DNA of 64,000 nt from Paracoccus kondratievae (GTDB lineage: Bacteria > Pseudomonadota > Alphaproteobacteria > Rhodobacterales > Rhodobacteraceae). Below are positions 52,627-62,441 of the stretch, piece after piece. Numbering within the stretch: the first letter of the stretch is position 1; each line of letters begins with the position of its first letter. Made by a program: the position numbers and the translations under genes. Location: NCBI RefSeq assembly GCF_009301415.1, contig NZ_CP045072.1:921001-985000 (forward strand), given 5' to 3'. The notes below the pieces were generated by a model. That model saw nothing but the letters and a program-made list of their open reading frames with translations. It was not told the origin of the DNA and did not search any database.

Positions 52627-53706
52627 TTACATGGGGGCGGGCAGAGGTGTCGTGTCGGTCCGGGCTGGCAGGATCGGATGGGTGATCTGCGGCTGCTCGC
52701 CCGTCAGTGCGCCAAGGAAGGCGACGATATCGTCAACCTGTTCCGGCGTCAGTTCAGTCCCGAGCTGGGCCGAAGACATGATCTGCACCGCCTCTTTCAG
52801 ATCCCAGACCACGCCCGAGTGGAAATAGGGCGCGGTCAGCGCAACGTTGCGCAGCGGCGCGGCGCGGAAGACATATTCGTCGCTGGCCGTCAGGCTGATT
52901 TCATACCGGCCCTTGTCTGCAACGGGCAGAACATCCGCGCCCGGTTTGGCAATCAGGCCAAAGGGATGGTAGTCCTGTCCGCCAAAGTTAATCCCATAAT
53001 GACAGCCCGTGCAGCCGGTATCCATAAAGGCCTGCAATCCGCGCTTTTGCTGTTCGTTCAGCGCGTTATCGTCGCCGGTCAGAAAACGGTCAAAGGCACT
53101 GTGCGGGGTGATCAGCGTTGCCTCGAACTGTTCGATTGCGGCAGCGAAGTTGTCAAAGCTCACCGGGTCCTGCTGGTCGGGGAAGGCCGCTTTGAAGGCC
53201 TCGGTATATTCCGGCATCGAGTTCAGCGTCTTGACCAGCTCTTCCGGGGTATTGCTCATCTCGACATTGGCCTGCACGGGGCCTTTGGCCTGTTCGGCAA
53301 GGTCCGGGGCGCGGCCATCCCAGAACTGTGCGGCGTTAAAGATCGCATTCAGCATCGTGGGGGCGTTGCGCGGCCCATGCTGCCAGCCATGCCCGACCGA
53401 GGTTGGCAAACCGTCGACGCCGCCGATCCCGACGTTATGGCAGGTCTGGCACGAGATCAGGCCCGAGCGCGACATGCGCGGGTCAAAAAACAGTGCCTTG
53501 CCCAGCTCGATTTTCTCGGCGGTCAGGGGGACGCCCCCGGGGTTTTCTTCGGTCTGCTTGATAGCGGTCAGCGTTTCGGGAATCGCCTCGAATATGCCCT
53601 TGGCTTCTTCGCGCAGGGCGCTGCTGTCGATGGCTGCGACCTGTGCCGAGGCGGCAAGCGCCGACAGGGCAAGGCTCGTTGCGGTCAGCAGGGGGACGAA
53701 TTTCAC
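52627..53706 (-). CDS. Di-haem cytochrome c peroxidase
   Basis: 359 aa from a GTG at 53706 that has GAGGAGG a few nt upstream; an in-frame ATG at 53745 lacks one. A signal peptide (VPLLTATSLALSALAASAQ) exports it to the periplasm. Two CxxCH haem sites, SCQTCHNVG and GCTGCHYG, mark the high- and low-potential haems. Conserved segments include the region around GHGWQHGPRNAPTMLNA and APYFHSGVVWDL. It reduces H2O2 using cytochrome c or pseudoazurin. The enzyme is well characterised in Paracoccus, in line with the taxon. In other species expression is oxygen-controlled (FNR), but I see no clear FNR box here. Confidence 0.93.
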   Translation of the reverse strand: MKFVPLLTATSLALSALAASAQVAAIDSSALREEAKGIFEAIPETLTAIKQTEENPGGVPLTAEKIELGKALFFDPRMSRSGLISCQTCHNVGIGGVDGLPTSVGHGWQHGPRNAPTMLNAIFNAAQFWDGRAPDLAEQAKGPVQANVEMSNTPEELVKTLNSMPEYTEAFKAAFPDQQDPVSFDNFAAAIEQFEATLITPHSAFDRFLTGDDNALNEQQKRGLQAFMDTGCTGCHYGINFGGQDYHPFGLIAKPGADVLPVADKGRYEISLTASDEYVFRAAPLRNVALTAPYFHSGVVWDLKEAVQIMSSAQLGTELTPEQVDDIVAFLGALTGEQPQITHPILPARTDTTPLPAPM

Positions 53707-53845
53707 GTTATGCCTCCTCAGGACATGAGTTGGGTCGCGCGCCAAGGCTATTGTGCCTCATGGTCCGGACGGGCGCCTTGATCTGTATCAGACCGCCACG
53801 CGGTTCCGCCTTGCCGGTGGCGCGCGCAGGGGCTAATTCCACCTC

Positions 53846-54904
53846 ATGCTGCCGCAGGACCGCCTTAACCAGATCGTCGAGCGTTTCGAGTATCTCGAAG
53901 CGCGGCTGAACGCCGGGCCCGCCCCGGACGAGATTGCGGCGATCAGCCGCGAATATGCCGAGCTAAAGCCCGTCGTCGCCCAGATCGGTGAATGGCGTGC
54001 AGCACAGGACGGCATCCGCGAAGCCCAGGCAATGCTTGCCGATCCCGAGATGCGCGAACTGGCCGAGGATGAGCTGTCGCGTCTGCGCAGTCTGCTGCCG
54101 GATCTGGAGCACGCGCTGCGCATTGCGCTTTTGCCCCGCGACGCTGCTGATGCCCGCCCCGCGATCCTTGAGATCCGCCCCGGAACCGGCGGCGAAGAGG
54201 CCGCGCTGTTTGCGGCGGATCTGCTCAACATGTATCGCCGCTTTGCCGAATCGCAGGGCTGGCAGTTCCAGCTGCTTGAGCTTGCCGAATCCGATCTGGG
54301 TGGCGTACGCGAGGCCGTAGCGCGGATCGAGGGCGAAGGCGTCTTTGCCCGGCTGAAATACGAATCCGGCGTTCATCGCGTTCAGCGCGTTCCCGAAACA
54401 GAATCGGGCGGGCGTATTCATACCAGTGCTGCGACCGTCGCGGTGCTGCCCGAAGCGCAAGAGGTCGATATCGAGATTCCAGCCAATGACATTCGCATCG
54501 ACACCATGAGGGCCAGCGGTGCGGGCGGCCAGCACGTCAACACGACCGATTCGGCGGTGCGCATCACCCACCTGCCGACCGGTATCGTCGTGACCAGTTC
54601 GGAAAAGTCCCAGCACCAGAACCGCGCCAACGCCATGGCCGTGCTGCGCGCCCGGCTTTACGATCTGGAACGCTCGCGCGCTGATGCTGAGCGTGCAGCT
54701 GATCGCAGGTCTCAGGTCGGATCTGGCGACCGTTCCGAACGCATCCGCACCTATAACTTTCCGCAAGGGCGGATGACCGATCATCGCATTGGCCTGACCC
54801 TTTATTCGCTGGACCGCATCATTCAGGGTGATCTGGGCGAGGTCGTCGATGCGCTGACCACCCACGATCAGGCCGCGCGCCTGGCTGCTGCGGAAGGGGT
54901 CTAA
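53846..54904 (+). CDS. prfA: Peptide chain release factor 1
   Basis: 352 aa. N-terminal helical domain, central tripeptide anticodon region (around [20 protein letters not shown], with the usual P-x-T-like stretch), and the catalytic loop [17 protein letters not shown] containing GGQ. The C-terminal helices ([17 protein letters not shown]) are typical of RF1. It reads UAA and UAG. The Gln of GGQ is methylated by PrmC, encoded immediately downstream (4-nt gap), a conserved pair. Confidence 0.96.
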   Translation: MLPQDRLNQIVERFEYLEARLNAGPAPDEIAAISREYAELKPVVAQIGEWRAAQDGIREAQAMLADPEMRELAEDELSRLRSLLPDLEHALRIALLPRDAADARPAILEIRPGTGGEEAALFAADLLNMYRRFAESQGWQFQLLELAESDLGGVREAVARIEGEGVFARLKYESGVHRVQRVPETESGGRIHTSAATVAVLPEAQEVDIEIPANDIRIDTMRASGAGGQHVNTTDSAVRITHLPTGIVVTSSEKSQHQNRANAMAVLRARLYDLERSRADAERAADRRSQVGSGDRSERIRTYNFPQGRMTDHRIGLTLYSLDRIIQGDLGEVVDALTTHDQAARLAAAEGV

Positions 54905-54908
54905 GCGC

Positions 54909-55736
54909 ATGACCGGGGCCGAGGCGCTGCGCCAAGGCGCCAGGCGTCTTGCTGCCGCTGGTGTTCCCGGCGCGGCGGATGACGCGCGCCTGCTGCTTGC
55001 CCATATTCTGGATGTGCCGCGCCATAGGTTGACCGGGGCACTGGCCGCTCCGCTGCCCTCAGAGATGTTGCGGCGTTTTGACGCAGTCATTGCCGCGCGG
55101 GCCGAGCGTCAGCCGGTCAGTCAGATCCTTGGCCGCCGCGCATTTTGGAAGCATGAGTTCCGCGTCACCCGCGATACGCTTGACCCGCGGCCCGAAACCG
55201 AAACGCTGGTCGAGGCGGCGCTGGCCGAGCCTTTCTCATCCGTTCTTGATCTTGGTACCGGGACGGGCGCCATTCTGATCTCGCTTCTGGCCGAGCGGCC
55301 GGGTGTGCGCGGGACAGGCACCGATATTTCCGCAAAGGCGCTGGAAGTTGCGAAAGAAAATGCATATAAAATAAATGTTTCTGCAAATTTCCTCGAATCT
55401 GACTGGTTTATGGCGATCACGGAAACCTTTGATTTGATCGTCTCGAATCCGCCCTATATCGCGCTGGATGAAATGGGCGATCTTGTCCCCGAAGTGCAGA
55501 AATGGGAGCCGCGTCAGGCCCTGACGGATGAGGCTGACGGGCTTACCGCCTATCGCGCCATTGCCGCCGGAGCGCCCGCACACCTGTCGCCCGGCGGCCG
55601 CCTGATGGTTGAAATCGGCCCGACGCAAGGCGCTGCCGTCGCGGGGCTGATGCGTGCTGCCGGGCTGATTGATGTGCGTATCCTGCCTGATCTTGATGGT
55701 CGTGACCGGGTTGTTTGCGCTCGTAATGCGCCCTGA
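54909..55736 (+). CDS. prmC: Release factor glutamine methyltransferase PrmC (HemK)
   Basis: 275 aa. SAM-binding Rossmann fold with VLDLGTGTGAILISLL (motif I), GTDISAKALEVAKENA (motif II) and the catalytic NPPY as VSNPPYIALDE (motif IV). N-terminal RF-binding helical domain about 1-80. It methylates the GGQ glutamine of RF1/RF2. It begins 4 nt after prfA. A short stretch near the middle (55,340-55,420) is strikingly AT-rich compared with the rest, see findings. Confidence 0.94.
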   Translation: MTGAEALRQGARRLAAAGVPGAADDARLLLAHILDVPRHRLTGALAAPLPSEMLRRFDAVIAARAERQPVSQILGRRAFWKHEFRVTRDTLDPRPETETLVEAALAEPFSSVLDLGTGTGAILISLLAERPGVRGTGTDISAKALEVAKENAYKINVSANFLESDWFMAITETFDLIVSNPPYIALDEMGDLVPEVQKWEPRQALTDEADGLTAYRAIAAGAPAHLSPGGRLMVEIGPTQGAAVAGLMRAAGLIDVRILPDLDGRDRVVCARNAP

Positions 55737-55982
55737 GCCGGCAATGATCCGCGCTTTTCATGCCAGGAGATGAAAATTTCGCTTGTAAGCCGCGGCGCGG
55801 CATGTTTATTCGCAATTGTGACGGGGGCGAGCAGCCCACGCACGGGTCAGTTATACTCAGATAACCCAGCCTACACTGGTGACGCGGGAACCAGGCCAAG
55901 CGCCGCTCCTGCGCTGGCACTCGCCTTAGAGATGACCCTAACCTCAGCCGGCTTTTGCCGGGCATAAACTGACAACAAGCTG

Positions 55983-56861
55983 ATGAGATCATCCAAATCC
56001 CGTTCGCGTAACAAGTCGAACCGACAGCGTTCGCTGGGCAATATCGTTAACCGTGTCTTTGATTCTTCGGGACCCGAGGGCAAGGTGCGCGGCACGCCCC
56101 AGCAGATCATCGAAAAATACCTTACGCTTGCCCGTGATGCCCAGCTCTCCAATGACCGGGTGGCTGAGCAGAATTTTCTTCAGCACGCAGAGCATTACAC
56201 CCGTCTTCTGGGTGAGGCACAGCGTGAGCAGGCCGAACGCCAGCAGCAACACCATCAGTCCCGTGACGATGATTACGAGGGCAATGGGAATGCCAATGGC
56301 AATGGTAACGGCCATGGTCATTCGGGGCCGTCAGAAAACGGCAACGGCCAGAACGGCCATCGCCATGAACGGCATGAGCCGCGCCATGAACGTCAGGACC
56401 GGCAAGAGCGTCAGGAACGCCATGATCGTCGTGATGACCGGCGTGACGAGCGTCGCGATGACCGGCGTGAGGATCGCCGCGCCAGCCGCGCAGAGGAATG
56501 CCCGCAGGAGGCCGTGGCAGAGCCCACTCTTCCCGGTCTGCCTCTGGCGATTGCCCCCGAAGAGCGTCGAAGCGGCCCGGTCGAAACCCCGGAAAGCGAA
56601 GCCCCTGCGGTAGCTCCGGCTCCGGCCGGAACTGCCCCTGAGGCGAGCGCCGAGCCAGAAGCCTCCGCAGCCACGCCCGGGCCGGCTGCCGAAGAGGCCG
56701 AGCCGCGCCGTCGTGGCCGTCCCGCTGGCACCGCTACGCGCAGCCGCAAGAAGGCCGTGGAAGAGGATGAAAAGGCTCCGGCCGCTAAAACCTCGACCCG
56801 TGCGCAGGGTGGCCGGTCGCGTGCCCCCAAAGTGCAGCCTGAGGATGCCTCGGGCGAGTAA
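55983..56861 (+). CDS. DUF4167-domain protein with disordered Arg/Glu-rich tail
   Basis: 292 aa. The N-terminal DUF4167 region (about 1-80) reads NKSNRQRSLGNIVNRVFDSS then GKVRGTPQQIIEKYLTLARD and NFLQHAEHYTRLLGEAQ. The rest is disordered: an Asn/Gly repeat (GNANGNGNGHGH), an Arg/Asp/Glu repeat region (ERQDRQERQERHDRRDDRR), then a Pro/Ala/Glu tail. DUF4167 is common in alphaproteobacteria and often sits next to prfA/prmC, as here. It is thought to bind nucleic acid, but the function is not proven. Confidence 0.88.
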   Translation: MRSSKSRSRNKSNRQRSLGNIVNRVFDSSGPEGKVRGTPQQIIEKYLTLARDAQLSNDRVAEQNFLQHAEHYTRLLGEAQREQAERQQQHHQSRDDDYEGNGNANGNGNGHGHSGPSENGNGQNGHRHERHEPRHERQDRQERQERHDRRDDRRDERRDDRREDRRASRAEECPQEAVAEPTLPGLPLAIAPEERRSGPVETPESEAPAVAPAPAGTAPEASAEPEASAATPGPAAEEAEPRRRGRPAGTATRSRKKAVEEDEKAPAAKTSTRAQGGRSRAPKVQPEDASGE

Positions 56862-56866
56862 CGCGA

Positions 56867-57715
56867 TCAGCGCGGCGCGGCGGCAAGACCCCGCGCCAGC
56901 GCGCAAAACCGCTCCAGCCCGATTTCTTCAGCCCGTGCTGTAGGTGAGATTCCGGCGGCGACCAGCAAGGCCTCAATATCGGGGTGCAAACCTTTCAGGG
57001 CGGCGCGCAGCATCTTGCGCCGCTGATTAAAGCCTGCTGCGACAACACGGCTGAGGACCGCCGGGTCGGCTGGATAGCGCGGCTCGGGCAGGGCGGTCAG
57101 ATGCACCACTGCCGAGTGAACCTTGGGCGCGGGTACGAAAGCTTCGGGCGGCAGGGTCATGACGATCCGCGCCTCGGCTCGCCATTGCGCCAGCACCGCC
57201 AGCCGGCCATATGCCTTGCCGCCCGGCTGGGCGACGATCCGCTCGGCCACCTCTTTCTGAAACATCAGCGTCAACGATTGCCAGAAGGGCGGCCATGCCG
57301 CAGGCGTCAGCCAGCGGATCAGAAGCTCGGTCCCGACGTTATAGGGCAGGTTGGCGACAATGCGGATTGGCGGCGTCAGATGCGCCAGCGGATCGATTTC
57401 AAGCGCATCGCCATGGATCACGGTCAACCGTCCGGGATAGGCCGAGGCGATCTCGGCCAGAGCGGGCAGGGCACGTGCATCCTTTTCGATCGCGAGCACA
57501 TGCCTTGCGCCCTCGGCCAGCAAGCCACGCGTCAGTCCGCCCGGACCGGGGCCGACCTCGATCACGTCGCAGCCCGCCAGATCCCCCGCAGCACGGGCGA
57601 TCTTGGCGGTCAGGTTCAGGTCGAGCAGAAAGTTTTGCCCAAGCTGTTTTTTCGCCCTCAGGTCGTGGCGCGCGATCACATCGCGCAAGGGCGGCAGTCC
57701 GTCGATGGTGCTCAT
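56867..57715 (-). CDS. rsmA: 16S rRNA dimethyladenosine transferase (RsmA/KsgA)
   Basis: 282 aa. SAM site [18 protein letters not shown] (the GQ-F-L motif), [16 protein letters not shown] (motif I), the acidic loop and the catalytic [15 protein letters not shown] (NLPY). It dimethylates A1518 and A1519 of 16S rRNA. The start overlaps the pdxA stop (ATGA), so it is the last gene of the lptF-lptG-lptD-surA-pdxA-rsmA cluster, an arrangement widespread in proteobacteria. Its end lies 5 bp from the convergent DUF4167 gene. Confidence 0.95.
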   Translation of the reverse strand: MSTIDGLPPLRDVIARHDLRAKKQLGQNFLLDLNLTAKIARAAGDLAGCDVIEVGPGPGGLTRGLLAEGARHVLAIEKDARALPALAEIASAYPGRLTVIHGDALEIDPLAHLTPPIRIVANLPYNVGTELLIRWLTPAAWPPFWQSLTLMFQKEVAERIVAQPGGKAYGRLAVLAQWRAEARIVMTLPPEAFVPAPKVHSAVVHLTALPEPRYPADPAVLSRVVAAGFNQRRKMLRAALKGLHPDIEALLVAAGISPTARAEEIGLERFCALARGLAAAPR

Positions 57716-58686
57716 TTCCTGCGCCCCGCCATATCCCAGGCCATGCGCAGCGCAGCGATGACGCTGGCTGCATCGGCGATGCCCTGGCCTGCAATATCAA
57801 AGGCCGTACCATGGTCGGGCGATGTCCGCACGAAGGGCAGTCCCAGCGTCACATTGACCCCGCCCGCGAAATCCAGCGTCTTGATCGGGATCAGCGCCTG
57901 ATCGTGATAGGCGCAAAGCGCCGCATCATAACGTGCGCGTGCCGAGGGATGAAACATTGTGTCGGCGGGCAGCGGGCCTCGCAGGTCCAGACCTTCTTCG
58001 CGCCGGAGCTGCTCGATCAGGGGGGCGATCCAACGCATTTCCTCGTCGCCCATAACGCCGTTTTCCCCGGCATGAGGGTTCAGCCCGGCGATTGCCAACC
58101 GTGGCTGCTTAATCCCGAAATCGCGGCGCATCGCAGCATCAGTGATGCGAATCGCCTGGGTAAGGCTTTTGGGCGTCAGGGCGGCGGGCACCTCGGAAAG
58201 GGCGATGTGAATGGTTACCGGCACCACCCGGCAGGGCGGTTCGACCGTGGTCGAGGCGAGCATCATCACCACCGGCACGTCTCCGGCCAGATGGGCCAGA
58301 TATTCGGTATGGCCCGGGAAGGCAAAACCGGCGCCACGCTTCAGCGCCTCCTTGTTGATCGGCAGGGTGCAGATTCCGCCTGCCGCGCCGGACATTGCCA
58401 GACCGACGGCACGGGCGATGACTTCGATCACGGCCGGGGCATTGGCGGGGTCTGGTATTCCGGGCCGGGCCGGGGCTGGAAAATCGTGACGAAGTACGGG
58501 CAGAACCCCGGGCGGGACCTTGTCGCCAAGGTCCGAAACCTCAGACCAGTCTGTACCTTCGGGCAGATGGCGCGGGTCGCCAAGAAAGACAAAGGGCACA
58601 TCCGCAGCCAACGCCTTAGGCGCGAGTTCGGGCCCTATGCCCGCCGGTTCGCCGCAGGTCAGAAGAATGGGGCGGGCTTCAGTCAT
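57712..58686 (-). CDS. pdxA: 4-hydroxythreonine-4-phosphate dehydrogenase
   Basis: 324 aa. Vitamin B6 synthesis: NAD-dependent oxidation of 4-phosphohydroxy-L-threonine. Blocks: [29 protein letters not shown] with a metal-ligand His, [15 protein letters not shown] (metal-ligand His), and the C-terminal [20 protein letters not shown]. All are present, so the enzyme should be functional. It overlaps rsmA by 4 nt and follows surA. Confidence 0.95.
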   Translation of the reverse strand: MTEARPILLTCGEPAGIGPELAPKALAADVPFVFLGDPRHLPEGTDWSEVSDLGDKVPPGVLPVLRHDFPAPARPGIPDPANAPAVIEVIARAVGLAMSGAAGGICTLPINKEALKRGAGFAFPGHTEYLAHLAGDVPVVMMLASTTVEPPCRVVPVTIHIALSEVPAALTPKSLTQAIRITDAAMRRDFGIKQPRLAIAGLNPHAGENGVMGDEEMRWIAPLIEQLRREEGLDLRGPLPADTMFHPSARARYDAALCAYHDQALIPIKTLDFAGGVNVTLGLPFVRTSPDHGTAFDIAGQGIADAASVIAALRMAWDMAGRRK

Positions 58687-58750
58687 ATTTCAGTGTCCCA
58701 GATGCCCTTGCGGGGCCGGGGGTAAAGTGCCCCCGGCATTATGGCCGCGC

Positions 58751-60025
58751 TCAGGGGCGCCGGATAACGGCATTGGCGCGCAGTTCGGCCAGATAGTTCT
58801 CTGCGGCCATATTGATCTTGCGGTTGAAAACCTGGTTTCGGACCTCTTCGCGGTCAGGCAGCGCGTCGGGATCGGGCATCGCGGCATCTTCCCCTCCGGC
58901 GGCGGCGGTGGCGACCGGGGCTGGCTGCGCGCCCCCGGCAATCAGGGCCGACTGGCGCTTACAAAGCATCAGGATCTCGGCCGCGCCATCCTGACCCGAA
59001 ACGACCGCTTCATTGTCGTCAAGCACTGCAAGGCGCAGCGCCTCGGTGGTCGGGATCTGGCCTTGCGACAGCGTCTGACGCTGGATCTGTTCGGGTGGCA
59101 GGCCGCGTGCATGGATGAACAGTTCTTCGCAACTATTTGAAACGGCTGCAATGCGCTGCGCATCAGCGATGCTTGCAAGGCGGAAGCGGACGTAGTCCAG
59201 CACCTGCTCTTTCGCACCGGGGCGCAAGGTGCCACGCGTATCGCGCAGATAAAACAGCACCACGGCACCCTGAACGCTGAGCGGCTGGCTGATCTGGCCC
59301 GGCTTCATCGACAGGACTATCGGTTGCAGCGAAGGGGGCAGGTTCGCCAGCGGCGTCCAGGGCAACCGCCCGCCCTGAGGCGCCGAAGGCGTCGCCGAAT
59401 AGCGGCGCGCGGCCGCAGCAAAGTCAGCCTCTGAACGGACGTTTTGCACCAGCGATTCCGCAAGGTCCATCGCCTGCTCTTCTTGTCCGGGCGGAGCAGG
59501 GATGATCAGCTCGGACAGAGCGATATGGGTGACGCGCGGGGTTTCGATTACGCGCTGCAGCTCTTGATCAACCTCGGCGTCCGAGATCCTGACCTGAGGC
59601 ATGACACGTTGGCGGACCACTTCGCGCCAGACAACACCAGCGGCGACGAAGTCACGGAAAGCCTGTCTTTCGACCCCTGCCGATCCAAGGGCCTGAATAA
59701 AATCCTCGACCCCCATATTGGCGCGGCCGGCAAATTCAGCGAGCCCGGCGTCGATCTGTTCATCACTTGCAGTGATGCCCAGCTGGCGCGCGGCAAACAC
59801 CCGCAGCCGGTCGTCGATCAGCGCCTGTTCGGCCGCCGCGCGATCTGCCTCGGGCGCGCGCAGCAGCTGCATAAAGCGGATGCGCTGATCAACCTCGTAC
59901 CGGGTGATGGCCGAGTCGTTAATATAAATCAGCGGCTGGAATGGATTGCCCTGCGCAAATGCCGGGGAAACCCCGCTTCCTGCCAGCATCGCGGCCATGG
60001 CCGCCCCCAGAAGTATTCGCCGCAT
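58751..60025 (-). CDS. surA: Periplasmic chaperone / peptidyl-prolyl isomerase SurA
   Basis: 424 aa from the ATG at 60025 with GAGGGAG upstream (the frame reaches 60133 without a ribosome site). Signal peptide (LLGAAMAAMLAGSGVSPAFA). An N-terminal SurA core (about 25-170, INDSAITRYEVDQRIRFM) plus one parvulin-like PPIase region (THIALSELIIP, the short block FAAAARRYSATPSAPQGG). A second parvulin domain seems weak or absent. It helps fold outer-membrane beta-barrels such as LptD, which is encoded directly upstream. Confidence 0.9.
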   Translation of the reverse strand: MRRILLGAAMAAMLAGSGVSPAFAQGNPFQPLIYINDSAITRYEVDQRIRFMQLLRAPEADRAAAEQALIDDRLRVFAARQLGITASDEQIDAGLAEFAGRANMGVEDFIQALGSAGVERQAFRDFVAAGVVWREVVRQRVMPQVRISDAEVDQELQRVIETPRVTHIALSELIIPAPPGQEEQAMDLAESLVQNVRSEADFAAAARRYSATPSAPQGGRLPWTPLANLPPSLQPIVLSMKPGQISQPLSVQGAVVLFYLRDTRGTLRPGAKEQVLDYVRFRLASIADAQRIAAVSNSCEELFIHARGLPPEQIQRQTLSQGQIPTTEALRLAVLDDNEAVVSGQDGAAEILMLCKRQSALIAGGAQPAPVATAAAGGEDAAMPDPDALPDREEVRNQVFNRKINMAAENYLAELRANAVIRRP

Positions 60026-60056
60026 CAGCTCCCTCGCCGCATGGTTTTGCCGGACA

Positions 60057-62441
60057 TTAGCGCAGGCAGGCGCGACGCGCCACCGTTCCCGGACCGGGCT
60101 TTTGCCGACCAAAGCCGCCAAGCCGGATGCCAAGGTCGAAACGGGTGTCGGGCCGCAACTCTTCGGATGAGGTGAAACGCCGCTCGACCGACATCTCGAC
60201 TGTCATGCATTCATTGCGGAATTCCAGCCCCAACTGCGCTTTCTGGGCCCGGTCCGCAGTAAAGTCATAGCGCGTCTCGGTCGTCGCCCACCAGCCGTCG
60301 GCGATCTGCCAGCCACCGGCCATGGTAAGTTCGGACACATCATCGGGCCGGCTTTCGCTTTCATCCGAATCAAACCAGAGATACCCGGCCGAGACCTGAA
60401 GCCCGGGCCGGAACCAGCCCAGACGCAGCTCATTGCGGCTGATCGAGAAACTGTCATCGAAAAGTGCGCGGTTCGAGATGGCAAGCCCGTTCGCCCCCGA
60501 ATAATGCGCCGCAAGCAGCCAGTCCGAGCGGTGGCCGCCCAAGAGCCCGCTATTTTCAAAGGCCGGATCGGCATCTGAGCGGAAAACCCGTCCCGCCGTC
60601 ATCCCGACCGACCAGCCTGCCGGATCGATTCGCGTCCAGCTAAGGCCAAGGTTCGCGCGCCAGCCCGATTCGCGTGCGTCCCGGCCCGGGAAGCGGTTCA
60701 GCGAAAAGAGGTTGCCTTCGTCGAATTCGATCAGCCGGCTGTCCTCATTCGGGACATCGTCGTCGTCATCCCTGTCAGGGGACCAGATAAGCTGGGCGAC
60801 CGGTTCGATCATATGGGTAACGCCGCCAGAATGGCGGGCAAGGGGCCAGCGCAGCTCGGCCGCCAGAACCGGGTCGGCGCGCATCACCCAGTCCTCATAG
60901 GCACTGTCCTGATTGATGCGGTAGAAATCGACATTGGCCTGGGTCTGGACTGTGCCGACCAGCCCGCCGGGCAGGATGGCGCTGCGCAGCCAGCCAAGCG
61001 AGACCGAACCACGGGCCATGTCGCGCCCGCTTTCGCCGTCTTCGCTGGATGACCGACGATGAGCGTGCAGGGACCATTCCAGATTTGCGATCCCGCCGAT
61101 CCGCTCCGGCGTCCAGCGCCGTTTCCACAGCGCATCGGCTACCATGGTGGGGGTCGCGGCCTCGGGTTCGTCATCGCGCAGCGATTCGTAATTGCCGATC
61201 CGGGCCATGACCATCCGGTCGCGGCGGACGCGGTCAAGGGTAAGGCCGCTCCACAGCCGGTCAGCTTCGGAAATGTCGTAATCCAGCAGATAGGCGCGGT
61301 TGCTCGCCATCTGGATCTGCAGGCCCAGCATATAGCCGCGTGGCAGTTCGAACCGGGCGCCGCCAAACAGATAGCCGCGGGTGTGACCCTGTTCGATATC
61401 ATCGCGCGAGATTGCGCCGTTCCATTCCATCGCGCCATTCGAGAAGGCCTGGCGATAGCGCAGTTCCAGCGTCGAGGTGCGGCTGGCCGCGATATAGGGG
61501 GTCAGCGTAATATCCGCATGATCGCCAAGCGTGATGAAATAAGGCAGCTTGATCCCGAAGCCCAACCCCGAGGTGGTGCGGAACTGCGGTCGCAGGAATC
61601 CGGTCATGCGCTCGACGCTGGGGTCGGGGGCGGTCAGCCACGGCAGGGTCGCGACCGGCAGGCCAAGTGCGCGCAGTTGCGGGCGTTCAAAATGCAGCTT
61701 GCGGGTGCGGCGGTCATGGGTGATCGAACGGGCCCGGATCTCCCACAGCGGGATCGGGTCCTCGGCGCAGATCTGGCAACTTGAGGCGACGACATTGTCA
61801 AGCCGGGTGACATTGCCGTTTTCGCTGCGGCGCATCTCACGCGCGGCCATCTGCATTTCGCGGGCAAGAACCAGCCGTGCGCCGCGCAGAATGCCATCCT
61901 GAAGGTTGGGGTCCAGTTGCGCGCTGTCAGCGATCAGGATGGTCTCATCAGGCGTGCCAGAGCGGGCAGGCTCGGTCAGATGGATAGGCCCCTCGATCAC
62001 TGCCGCGCCGGTAGCATTGTCATAGACCACGCGTGAGGCGACCAGCCGCGCGCCGCGGTACCAGATCACCACCCCGCCCGAAGCGGTCAGCTTGTTATCG
62101 GCGCTAAGCATCACCTCATCGGCGAGCAGCGTTGCCGGATCGGCCGCGGTCTCTTCGCCGCTGCCGGTGATACGGACAGAACCCGGTCTGACAGACACGA
62201 CCGGGGTGTGCGATGCCTCGGTTCCATCTGCAAAGCGCCTGGCCTGATCGGGTGATTCGGTCGGGGCCAGTGCGGGTCCGGCAGGGGTTTTCTGTACCTC
62301 TTCGGTCTGACCATAGACCGGCAGAGTCTGACCATCGGGCGTCAGGCTTTGTCCCAGCGCCGCGCCGGGCAGCAGGGCCGCCAGCAAGGCCGCGCGTGCC
62401 GACGGTCTGCCACGATGTCGCTTATGCCTGCCCGCCATCAA
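60057..62441 (-). CDS. lptD: LPS assembly outer-membrane protein LptD
   Basis: 794 aa. A signal peptide (RAALLAALLPGAALGQS) is followed by an N-terminal OstA/LptA-like beta-jellyroll (about 90-230, ASGGVVIWYRGARLVASRVV), then the large C-terminal beta-barrel (about 300-790). The conserved Cys positions for disulfides are partly visible (SSCQICAEDP and CMTVEMSVERRF). It is the outer-membrane translocon, with LptE, for lipopolysaccharide. It is overlapped by lptG (ATGA) and followed by surA, its folding factor. Confidence 0.93.
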   Translation of the reverse strand: MMAGRHKRHRGRPSARAALLAALLPGAALGQSLTPDGQTLPVYGQTEEVQKTPAGPALAPTESPDQARRFADGTEASHTPVVSVRPGSVRITGSGEETAADPATLLADEVMLSADNKLTASGGVVIWYRGARLVASRVVYDNATGAAVIEGPIHLTEPARSGTPDETILIADSAQLDPNLQDGILRGARLVLAREMQMAAREMRRSENGNVTRLDNVVASSCQICAEDPIPLWEIRARSITHDRRTRKLHFERPQLRALGLPVATLPWLTAPDPSVERMTGFLRPQFRTTSGLGFGIKLPYFITLGDHADITLTPYIAASRTSTLELRYRQAFSNGAMEWNGAISRDDIEQGHTRGYLFGGARFELPRGYMLGLQIQMASNRAYLLDYDISEADRLWSGLTLDRVRRDRMVMARIGNYESLRDDEPEAATPTMVADALWKRRWTPERIGGIANLEWSLHAHRRSSSEDGESGRDMARGSVSLGWLRSAILPGGLVGTVQTQANVDFYRINQDSAYEDWVMRADPVLAAELRWPLARHSGGVTHMIEPVAQLIWSPDRDDDDDVPNEDSRLIEFDEGNLFSLNRFPGRDARESGWRANLGLSWTRIDPAGWSVGMTAGRVFRSDADPAFENSGLLGGHRSDWLLAAHYSGANGLAISNRALFDDSFSISRNELRLGWFRPGLQVSAGYLWFDSDESESRPDDVSELTMAGGWQIADGWWATTETRYDFTADRAQKAQLGLEFRNECMTVEMSVERRFTSSEELRPDTRFDLGIRLGGFGRQKPGPGTVARRACLR

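Noticed and set aside
56400..56480. Tandem-looking repeats in the DUF4167 gene
   Set aside because: They encode an Arg/Asp/Glu repeat in a disordered tail; spacing and identity are not those of a CRISPR array. No CRISPR was seen anywhere in the window.
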